A DNA stretch of 64,000 bases from a bacterium (GTDB lineage Bacteria; Krumholzibacteriota; Krumholzibacteriia; LZORAL124-64-63). Location: assembly GCA_016703265.1 (NCBI GenBank), contig JADJCK010000005.1, forward strand, positions 473,209 through 537,208, in the 5' to 3' direction. Shown here piece after piece: positions 57,053 to 64,000 of the stretch; the stretch's first letter is position 1; the number at the start of each line of letters is the position of its first letter. The position numbers were made by a program, and so were the translations under genes. The notes under the pieces are model-generated. The model saw only the letters and a program-made list of their open reading frames with translations. It had not been told where the DNA came from and ran no database searches.

Positions 57053-57080
57053 TTGCGGCCATGCCGACATATGGTATAAT
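57053..57080 (+). promoter_or_regulatory. Promoter of the CDP-sugar operon
   Basis: TTGCGG (57053-57058), 16 nt, perfect TATAAT (57075-57080), in a strongly AT-rich stretch (about 57005-57110). A second -10-like TATAAC lies at 57045-57050. The start codon of the cytidylyltransferase is about 105 nt downstream. Confidence 0.6.
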
Positions 57081-57183
57081 GTTCCGGTCTAATTTCCGGA
57101 ATGACAGGGCTTTCACGTGATGTGGCGCTTCGGTGACCGGAGCGCTTCGCAATCGTCACCCGCGGTGGGGTAACGGGAGGAAC

Positions 57184-57966
57184 ATGGCCAAGAAACCGAT
57201 CGTCGCCATCCTGGCCGGCGGCATGGGCACGCGCCTGGCGGAGGAAACGGAGATCCGGCCGAAACCGATGGTCGAAATCGGTGGCCATCCCATCCTCTGG
57301 CACATCATGAAGCACTATGCGCACTACGGGCACAACGAGTTCGTGATCGCGCTGGGCTACAAGGGCGAGTACATCAAGCGCTGGATGCGCGACTTCGGCA
57401 CGCTCGAAGGCGACATGACCGTGCACACCAACAAGGGTGACGTACTGACCTACACCGAGCGACGCCCCGACTGGACCGTGCACCTGGTCGAGACCGGCAT
57501 GACGACGGGCACGGGCGGTCGCATCAAGCGGCTGCAGCCGTGGCTGGACGACCGCACCTTCATGCTGACCTGGGGCGACGGGCTGTCCGACGTGCCGCTG
57601 GACCGCCTGCACGACTTCCACAAGGACCACGGCCGGCTGGCCACGCTGACGTCGGTGCGGCCGCCAGCGCGCTACGGCCACCTCGAGTTCGAGGGCAATG
57701 CCGTCAAGCGCTTCACCGAGAAGCCACAGACGGCCGAAGGCTGGATCAACGGCGCCTTCTTCGTGCTGGAGCCGGGCGTGTTCGACTACATCGAAGGTGA
57801 TCCCGTCATGTTCGAGCAGGCGCCGATGGAAGGGCTGGCCCGCGACGACCAGCTGATGGCCTACAAGCACGAGTCGTTCTGGCAGTGCATGGACACGCTG
57901 CGCGAGAAGCACATCCTGCAGACGCTGTGGGACAGCGGCAATCCGCCGTGGAAGTGCTGGGAATAG
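57184..57966 (+). CDS. rfbF: Glucose-1-phosphate cytidylyltransferase
   Basis: 260 aa from ATG 57184, directly after GGGAGGAAC. Nucleotidyltransferase marks: AILAGGMGTRLAEE, EIRPKPMVEIGG, LWHIMKHYAHYGH, GYKGEYIKRW, LTWGDGLSDV and FQEK-like RFTEKPQ. It makes CDP-glucose from CTP and glucose-1-phosphate, the entry to CDP-linked deoxy- and branched sugars. Normal length for RfbF/DdhA. It heads an operon with an epimerase and three methyltransferases; no CDP-glucose 4,6-dehydratase (rfbG) is visible in the window. Confidence 0.95.
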   Translation: MAKKPIVAILAGGMGTRLAEETEIRPKPMVEIGGHPILWHIMKHYAHYGHNEFVIALGYKGEYIKRWMRDFGTLEGDMTVHTNKGDVLTYTERRPDWTVHLVETGMTTGTGGRIKRLQPWLDDRTFMLTWGDGLSDVPLDRLHDFHKDHGRLATLTSVRPPARYGHLEFEGNAVKRFTEKPQTAEGWINGAFFVLEPGVFDYIEGDPVMFEQAPMEGLARDDQLMAYKHESFWQCMDTLREKHILQTLWDSGNPPWKCWE

Positions 57967-58021
57967 CGGCGTGGCACGACGCAAACCGAATCCAGGGAAA
58001 ACGGGAGCAGGGGATCCGCAC

Positions 58022-59087
58022 ATGAAAGTTTTGCTGACCGGACACAAGGGCTATATCGGCAGCGTGCTGACGCCGATGCTGCTGGAGCACGGGCACCAGG
58101 TGACGGGGCTCGACACCGACCTCTTCGGCGCCTGCACGTTCGACGGCGAACTGGCAAAGGTGCCGGAGATCATCGGCGACGTGCGCGATGTGGATGGCGA
58201 CGTCCTCAAGGGCTTCGAGGCCGTGATCCACCTGGCCGGGCTCTCGAACGACCCGCTGGGCGACTACGACCCGTCGCTGACCGACGGCATCAACCACCTA
58301 GGCTCGGTGCGGCTGGCCAGGCGGCGAAGGCCGCGGGCGTGCCGCGCTTCCTGTTCAGCCCGTCGTGCAGCATCTACGCGCGGCGGGCGGACGACATCCT
58401 GGACGAAAACGCGGCCTTCAACCCGGTCACGCCGTACGGTGTCTCGAAGGTCGAGGTGGAGCGCGACGTGGCTCCGCTGGCCAGCGACGACTTCAGCCCG
58501 GTGTTCCTGCGCGCCTCGACGGCCTACGGGCTGTCGCCGCGCATCCGCTTCGACCTGGTGGTCAACAACCTGACGGCGTGGGCCTTCACCACGGGTGAGG
58601 TGCACCTTAAGAGCGACGGCTCGCCGTGGCGGCCGCTGGTGCACGTCGAGGACATCGCGCGCGCCTACATCGCCCTGCTCGAGGCCGACCGCTCGCTGGT
58701 CCACGGCCGGGCATTCAACGTGGGCACCACGACCGAGAACTACCGTATCCGCGAAGTGGCCGAGATCGTGCACGACGTGGTGCCGAACTGCGAGGGTCGG
58801 CTTCGCCGGACAATGCCAGGCCCGGACAAGCGTTGCTACCGGGCGGATTCTGCAAGACCTGCTGGCCTGACATCCAGGAGTTCAAGCCGCAGTGGACGGT
58901 GCGCCGCGGCATCAAGCAGCTGCACGAGGCCTACCCGCGTCGGCCTGAATCTCGAGGACCTGGAGGGCCCAGGTTCCTGCGGATCGAGCACGTCAAGCAA
59001 CTGCAGGAGCCGGAGCGGCTGGACGAGGACCTGCGCTGGACGGGCAAGCATTCCGGAACAGAAAAGACTGTGGGGGGGAACCACTGA
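58022..59087 (+). pseudogene. NAD-dependent epimerase/dehydratase, broken by several small indels
   Basis: ATG 58022 (MKVLLTGHKGYIGS) opens an extended SDR with Rossmann motif GxxGYIG. AVIHLAGLSNDPLG is the family's third element. The frame is lost near 58318 (one base missing in GCCAGGCG). It resumes as PRFLFSPSCSIYA and holds the catalytic YGVSK element (VTPYGVSKVEVERD) and YGLSPRIRFDLVVNN. A knot of indels at 58793-58865 and further ones at about 58935-58975 break it again. The pieces together read to ...LRWTGKHSG and the stop at 59085-59087. Orthologues often sit beside glucose-1-phosphate cytidylyltransferase. Indels in runs of G/C point to sequence error rather than true decay. Confidence 0.75.
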
Positions 59088-60320
59088 TGGCCGCCAACAA
59101 GCACAGTTGCCGCTCCTGCGGATCGAAGAAACTCAAGCCCGTGCTCGACCTCGGCAACACGCCGCTGGCCGACCGGATGCCCTCGGCGGGCGATGCGCGG
59201 ACCGGGCTGAGCCGCGGTTCCCGCTCGAAGTGGCATTCTGCCCCAGACTGCACGCTGCTGCAGATCGCCGAGACGGTTTCGCCGGAGAAGCTGTTCTGCG
59301 AGGACTACCCGTACTACTCGTCGTTCTCGCAAGTACCTGCTCGAACATTCGCGCCAGAACGCGCAGGAGCTGATCGAGCGGCGTCAGCTGGGGCCGCAGA
59401 GCCTGGTCATCGAGCTGGCCAGCAACGACGGCTACCTGCTGAAGAACTACGTGGAGCAGGGCGTGCCCGTGCTGGGCATCGACCCGGTTAAATCGCTGTG
59501 CGAGGCGGCCGAGAAGATCGGCGTGCGCAGCCGGGCCGAGTTCTTCGGGCTTGAAGTGGCGACGGGGCTGGTGGCCGAGGGCTTCCGGGCCGACGTCATC
59601 CACGGCAACAATGTGCTGGCCCACGTGGCCGACACGAACGGCTTCGTGGCCGGCATCGCCGCGCTGCTCAAGCAGGACGGCATGGCCGTCATCGAGTTTC
59701 CCTATGTGCGGGACCTCATCGACCACTGCGAGTTCGACACCATCTACCACGAGCACCTGTGCTACTTCTCGGTCACGGCGGTCGACAAGCTGCTGCGCCG
59801 GCACGGCCTGTTCCTGAACGACGTGCGCCGACTGCCGATCCACGGCGGCTCGCTGCGCCTGTTCATCGAGAAGCACGATGCCCCGAACGAGGCCGTGCGC
59901 GGCCTGCTGGCCGAGGAGCGGACCCTGGGCCTGGACACGCTCGACTACTACCGCGAGTTCTCGACCCGCGTGGCCGACCTGAAGACGAACCTGCTGGCGC
60001 TGCTGCGCGGCCTCAAGGCCGAGGGCAAGACGATCGCCGCCTACGGCGCCGCCGCCAAGGGCAGCACGCTCATCAACTATGTGGGCATCGGGCGCGAGCT
60101 GCTCGACTTCGCCGCCGATAAGAACGTGCACAAGCAGGGGCGCCTCATGCCCGGCCAGAAGATCCCCATTGTCGCGGCCGAACAGATCGCCGCGCGCAAG
60201 CCCGACTACGTGCTGCTGTTGCCCTGGAACCTGGAAAGCGAGATCCTCGCCCAGGAGCAGGCGTACCGCGACGGCGGCGGCAAGTTCATCATCCCGGTGC
60301 CGACCCCGCACGTGGCTTGA
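59087..60320 (+). pseudogene. EvaC/TylCIII-type C-methyltransferase, first of three, frameshifted
   Basis: ATG 59087 overlaps the epimerase stop. N-terminal zinc finger begins CRSCG (residues 8-12) with the LDLGNTPLAD element. A missing G near 59205 and an extra A near 59253 scramble about 15 residues. A second break at about 59330 shifts the frame to the one running to 60320. There follow the SAM motif VIELASNDGYLLKN, VLAHVADTNGFVAG, and EFPYVRDLIDHCEFDTIYHEHLCYFS. The C-terminal Methyltransf_14 domain shows IAAYGAAAKGSTLINYVGI and IIPVPTPHV. Such enzymes C-methylate NDP-keto-sugars. The corrected protein would be about 410 aa, the family's usual size. Confidence 0.8.
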
Positions 60321-60363
60321 GCCCGGCGCAAGGCACCATCCCTGAACGAACGGACGGACGACG

Positions 60364-61594
60364 TTGAACGCTGACGCCGCGCACACGACTGCTGGCCCCA
60401 CGTGCCCGAACTGCCTGGGCGCGAGGATGTCGATCTTCCACACGGCGCGGCGGGTGCCGACCAACAGCTGCATCCTGCTGCCGACGAAGGAAGAGGCGCT
60501 GGCCTACCCGACGGGCGACATCGCGCTGGGCCACTGCCCGGCCTGCGGGTTCGTCTCGAATACTGCCTTCGATGCCGCGCTGACGGAGTACTCGGGCCGC
60601 TACGAGGAGACGCAGGGCTTCTCGCCCACCTTCCAGCGGTTCCACCGCGACCTGGCCGACCGCGTCATCGAGCGGTTCAAGCTGTCCGGGCGCGACATCC
60701 TCGAGATCGGCTGCGGCAAGGGAGAGTTCCTGCTGCTGCTCTGCGAGAACGGCCGCAACCGCGGCGTGGGCTTCGACCCGGGCTATCGCGCCGATCGCTT
60801 CGCGCCTTCAGCGGAAGAGAATGTGCGCTTCGTGGCCGACTTCTACACCGAGAAGTGCGTGGATACCGCGGCCGACTTCGTCTGCTGCAAGATGACCCTG
60901 GAGCACATCCCGGCCACGCTCGAGTTCATGCGCATGGTGCGGGCGGCGCAGGGCGGGCGCCAGGCGGAGATCTTCTTCATGATCCCCGAGGCCCAGCGCA
61001 TCCTGCGCGACTGCGCCTTCGAGGACGTCTACTACGAGCACTGTTCGTACTTCAGCCCGCATTCGCTCGAGCACCTGTTCAGCGCGGCCGGGTTCTTCCC
61101 GACCGCCATCGGCTTCGAGTACGCCGGCCAGTACCTGACGATCGCCGCCGACACCGCCGACACGGGCGCAGGCCGGCTGACGTCGGCCGGCGACCTCGGC
61201 GAGATCGCCGCCTGGGTCGGCGAGTTCCCGGGCGCTGATGGCCGGCCAGGTGAAGTACTGGCGCGAACAATTTGCGGCCCTGAAGGCCAGGGGGCAGAAG
61301 GCCGTCATCTGGGGCTCGGGCAGCAAGGGCGTGTCGTTCCTCACCACACTCGGGCTGCAGGACGAGGTGGCCGCCGCCGTGGACATCAACCCGCACCGGC
61401 AGGGCTACTTCATGCCGGGCACCGGGCATCGCATCGTGGGCCCGCAGGACCTGGTCGAACTCAAGCCCGACGCCGTCATCGTCATGAACCCGATCTACAC
61501 GGCCGAGATCACGGCCGACCTGGCGAAGCTGGGCCTCAGCCCGGTCGTCCTGGCAGTCGATGACGGTTTGCACGCGGCGAGGGGCGGCAAGTGA
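60364..61594 (+). CDS. EvaC-type methyltransferase, second of three, one frameshift
   Basis: Starts at TTG 60364 so as to keep the zinc ligands CPNC (residues 14-17); a second pair is CPACG. SAM motif ILEIGCGKGEFLLLL, then ADFVCCKMTLEHIP and YYEHCSYFSPHSLEHLF. At 61231-61236 the frame slips by +1: two bases of a GC run missing, or one extra G. It continues from 61238 with GQKAVIWGSGSKGVSFLTTLG and NPIYTAEITADL, the Methyltransf_14 domain, to the stop at 61594. Likely a C-methyltransferase or related CDP-sugar-modifying enzyme. Its TGA overlaps the next GTG. Confidence 0.83.
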
Positions 61595-62796
61595 GCGGCG
61601 CCGACAGGGTGAGCGGCTTCGTGAGCGGCGCCTCCTGCCTGGCCTGCGGCAGCGCCCGCGTCGAGCGCTTCCTGGCTCTGGGCGGCGTGCCCGTCTTCTG
61701 CAACGTGCTGTGGTCCGAGCGCGCCGCGGCCCAGGCGGCGCCGCGCGGCGACCTGGACCTGGGCATCTGCGCCGACTGCGGCCACGTCTACAACCTGGCC
61801 TTCGACCCGGAGCTCGTGCGCTACGCCGAGGGCTACGAGAATTCGCTGCACCACTCGCCGCGCTTCCAGGCGTACGCCGAGGAACTGGCGCTGGACCTGC
61901 GCCGCCGGCATGGACTCGACGGCAAGCACGTGGTCGAGATCGCCTGCGGCCAGGGCGATTTCCTGAAGCTGGTCTGCGCCGGGGCCGGCAGCGTCGGCAC
62001 GGGTTTCGACCCCAGTTTCCGCGGCGGCGAACCCGGCGCGAACCTGGCCATCCGCCGCGAGTACTTCGGAGTGAGCCCGCTCGGCCGCGCGCCCGACCTG
62101 GTCTGTTCGCGCCACGCGCTCGAACATATGGACGCCCCCGCCGACTTCGTGCACATGATGCGTGACGCCGTGCCGGCCGGCAGCAGCCCGGTCTTCTTCT
62201 GCGAGGTTCCCAACTCGCTGTACAGCCTGCGCGACGGCGGCGTCTGGGACTTCATCTACGAGCACGTTTCGTACTTCAACGCCCGCAGCCTCGCCGCCTG
62301 CTTTGAGCGCGCCGGCCTTCGCGTGACCCGCACCTGGGAGACGTTTGCCGGCCAGTTCCTCTGCCTGGAGGCGATCGGCGAGTCGGCGCCGGCCGCACTT
62401 GCGCCGGCGCAACTGGCGACGGTCCCCGCCGGCGATGACCTGCTGACGATGGCCGCCGGCCTCGGCGACGAGGTCGACCGGCTGCTGGCCCACTGGCGCC
62501 GCGAGTTCGCGCGCATCGCCCAGGCCGGCGGACGCGTCGCCGTCTGGGGTTCGGGCAGCAAGGGCGTCACCTTCCTGAACCTGATGGGCGCCGACGGCGC
62601 CATCGGCGTGCCCGTCGACATCAACCCCGCCAAGCACGGCCTCTTCCTGCCGGGCGTCGGCCGCCAGGTGGTGGCGCCCGAGGCGCTGCCCGGCCTCGAC
62701 ATCGCGCTGGTGCTGGTGATGAACCCAGTGTATGCGCAGGAGATCGAGGGGATGGTGCGGGGGTTGGGGCTGCAGGCGCCTGTCGGCACGGTCTGA
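61591..62796 (+). CDS. EvaC-type methyltransferase, third of three, intact
   Basis: 401 aa from GTG 61591. Complete domain order: Zn-binding N-terminus (CLACG, then CADCGHVYN), SAM-binding VVEIACGQGDFLKL, CSRHALEHMDAPADF and FEVPN-like CEVPNSLYSL with IYEHVSYFN, then the C-terminal domain VAVWGSGSKGVTFLNLM and VMNPVYAQEIE. Its intact copy shows what the two preceding broken genes should look like. It ends the CDP-sugar operon. Substrate preference among the three cannot be read from sequence. Confidence 0.92.
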   Translation: MSGADRVSGFVSGASCLACGSARVERFLALGGVPVFCNVLWSERAAAQAAPRGDLDLGICADCGHVYNLAFDPELVRYAEGYENSLHHSPRFQAYAEELALDLRRRHGLDGKHVVEIACGQGDFLKLVCAGAGSVGTGFDPSFRGGEPGANLAIRREYFGVSPLGRAPDLVCSRHALEHMDAPADFVHMMRDAVPAGSSPVFFCEVPNSLYSLRDGGVWDFIYEHVSYFNARSLAACFERAGLRVTRTWETFAGQFLCLEAIGESAPAALAPAQLATVPAGDDLLTMAAGLGDEVDRLLAHWRREFARIAQAGGRVAVWGSGSKGVTFLNLMGADGAIGVPVDINPAKHGLFLPGVGRQVVAPEALPGLDIALVLVMNPVYAQEIEGMVRGLGLQAPVGTV

Positions 62797-63032
62797 GTCC
62801 GGGGTCCGTGTGGTCGACCCAGGGTCCCCGCGAGCCTGCTGCTGGTGACGAAGCCGATGTCCCGTGCCACCAGTTGTTGACGCCCGTCTTTGCACACATT
62901 CCCGCTGGTTTCCCGGCCAATGACTGGATGCGCAGTCTGGGATCGCCGCTTTGAATGAATGCCCGACACCTCGCCTCGGGGTACGCTGCCTGCACCGCCC
63001 GGGGGTACTACTCTTCACGAGTGCTACCTCCC

Positions 63033-63233
63033 ATGGTAACACCATTGACGATGATCCGGCGTGGCGGCTATGTCTTCATCACTTGGGTCGGTGACCATCC
63101 GCCGCGCTTTGTGCACGTCTATCGAGACGGGCGGTTCGTCGTGAAATGGGACCTCGACATCGACACATGTCAAGCGACACCCACCATTGCGTACCAAGGC
63201 GACACCCGGAATTGCGCACCTTTCCTCCGTTGA
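63033..63233 (+). pseudogene. Small GDHPPxxVHV-motif protein, 3' end replaced at an IS-like boundary
   Basis: ATG 63033 (alternative ATG 63051). GGYVFITWVGDHPPRFVHVYRDG and VVKWDLD resemble the short DUF4160-type proteins with a PPxHVHV core, often in toxin-antitoxin-like contexts. After KWDLD the expected helical tail is absent: the frame enters the repeat element at 63168 and ends QGDTRNCAPFLR. So the gene is probably cut off. Family assignment is tentative. Confidence 0.5.
63168..63220. mobile_element. Possible IS21-family terminal repeats (remnant)
   Basis: Begins TGTCAAG, followed by two similar 24-25-bp units (63172-63195 and 63196-63220) of form AAgGCGACACCCnnnATTGCGyACC. Multiple internal repeats behind a TG...CA end are characteristic of IS21-type elements. 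No istA or istB gene follows in the window, so at most a solo end or remnant. 63221-63454 shows no credible gene. Confidence 0.4.
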
Positions 63234-63454
63234 TCTGACGAATCTGCGCCGCGCCATGGCCCGCCGCCGGGCTGATCCACCCCGCCCTCCCCAGGGCCTC
63301 CGTCATGTGATCTGCAGGGGATGACCCTGATAGACCCCAGCCATCGCCTGCTGTTTCGCCCGTTTCGTGGCGGCGCCGTGGGAATTGCGCCGGCGCAAGT
63401 CCCCACGAGACAAGCCGCCCCGCAACCCACGATCACACCCAGATCCGTCCGCGA

Positions 63455-63481
63455 GCCCCGCACCCATCAAGGGTGCGGGGC
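63455..63481. terminator. Strong 11-bp hairpin
   Basis: GCCCCGCACCC (63455-63465) and GGGTGCGGGGC (63471-63481) pair perfectly around ATCAA. It lies 49 nt past the stop of the leftward gene at the right edge and probably terminates it; no clear T-run follows. Confidence 0.55.
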
Positions 63482-63529
63482 CTGCGGCATTCCTGTTCCC
63501 TGGCCCGGACCTCCGTCAATGGGCCCGGC

Positions 63530-64000
63530 CTAGATCCTGTAGTCCCGCCGGAAGTACCACAACTGGTGGACCAGCGCCTGCCGGCTTTCCAGGAAGCACT
63601 CCCACTGCTGGCGGGCGTCGACGAACTTCGCGGTCAGGACTTCGTCGGTTCCGAAAGTCTGGCTGCTCAGGTAGTAGTTGCCGGGGCTCTCTTGTGGTCC
63701 CTGCCTGCCGCCTCGGTTGTTGTACCGGGCCGGAGTCCACGTTTGTCCGGTGTAGACTCCCCCGCCTGGGGGAACATCGACCAGACGCATCGATTGGACG
63801 CCGTCCATCGCATCGAAGTATTTGCCGGCCGTTTCGGACAAGAGATTCCTGATGGCCCAACCCCAATCGCCCAATCGGACGAACTGCCAGTACGAACTCT
63901 CCGTGATGGATGCATGCATCAGTGACCAGTAGTTCGAGTACACCTGCAGGTGACGCCCCCCGTCGAGGCCTTCGACGAAGATCCGATAGGCGAAAGCCTC
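63530..64000 (-). CDS. Unknown protein, C-terminal part (runs off right edge)
   Basis: The leftward frame is open to the window edge: 156 codons are seen, ending at the TAG at 63530-63532. It is Trp/Tyr-rich (SNYWSLMHASITESSYWQF, DWGWAIRNLL, QTFGTDEVLTAKFVDARQQWECF) and ends LWYFRRDYRI. No family recognised; the beta/aromatic character would suit a secreted or carbohydrate-contacting domain, but this is only an impression. The GTG at 63943 is not a convincing start because coding potential continues through it. Confidence 0.55.
   Translation of the reverse strand, partial: EAFAYRIFVEGLDGGRHLQVYSNYWSLMHASITESSYWQFVRLGDWGWAIRNLLSETAGKYFDAMDGVQSMRLVDVPPGGGVYTGQTWTPARYNNRGGRQGPQESPGNYYLSSQTFGTDEVLTAKFVDARQQWECFLESRQALVHQLWYFRRDYRI

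Noticed and set aside
63221..63500. Transposase gene body behind the IS21-like repeats
   Set aside because: Frames in both directions are short and Arg/Pro-rich, with no DDE or ATPase motif.

Overview
The window looks like a chromosomal segment of a high-GC, Gram-negative, probably uncultured bacterium, plausibly of the FCB/Krumholzibacteriota-Eisenbacteria type. This is inferred from several signs: large secreted proteins with FlgD-like Ig C-terminal domains ending in near-identical KMQLL[KR] tails, an ECF sigma factor paired with a TPR Ser/Thr kinase, a TonB-dependent receptor, OmpA with thrombospondin-3-type repeats, and lipoproteins. The taxonomic placement is an inference, not a database result. 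No rRNA, tRNA or CRISPR array was seen.

Left part (1-32.4 kb), housekeeping and cell envelope. A partial secreted CPMH-motif protein is followed by a leftward pair encoding a small secreted coiled-coil protein and a giant HEYGH metalloprotease. Diverging from these are an ECF sigma factor (split by a frameshift), its TPR Ser/Thr kinase, and a subtilase. Next come radA and an internally shortened ispD-like gene, a DUF4254 gene, a SpoIIE-type phosphatase, an OPA-type MFS transporter, a TonB-dependent receptor, a hybrid sensor kinase (frameshifted), a MATE exporter, aroA, tyrS, a thioredoxin-domain lipoprotein, OmpA, a previously uncalled 47-aa peptide gene with its own promoter and terminator, and an ABC exporter.

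Right part (32.5-62.8 kb), one large surface-polysaccharide locus. It contains two asparagine-synthetase-like amidotransferases, a hexapeptide acetyltransferase, an O-antigen polymerase/ligase, two CapK/PaaK-like adenylate-forming enzymes, GT2 and GT4 glycosyltransferases, GtrA, a polyprenyl-phosphate sugar transferase, a GT-C membrane transferase, an acyltransferase-3, and two paralogous secreted beta-rich proteins. It ends in a CDP-sugar operon: glucose-1-phosphate cytidylyltransferase, an NAD-dependent epimerase, and three tandem EvaC-type methyltransferases. Base composition falls visibly between about 35.1 and 46.3 kb, as expected of an exchanged O-antigen core. From 46.4 to 56.9 kb the genes are fused head to tail as one operon with overlapping starts and stops.

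The right edge (62.8-64 kb) is sparse. It has a small gene truncated at a pair of 25-bp repeats that look like an IS21-type end, a strong hairpin, and a partial unknown gene.

Two window-wide themes stand out. First, several genes are broken by 1-2 nt indels in or next to G/C runs, with a dense cluster at 58.3-59.35 kb; sequencing error is the simplest reading. Second, short direct tandem arrays (14-25 bp units, 3-4 copies) sit at gene boundaries, and two of them reduplicate the stop-codon end of a gene.
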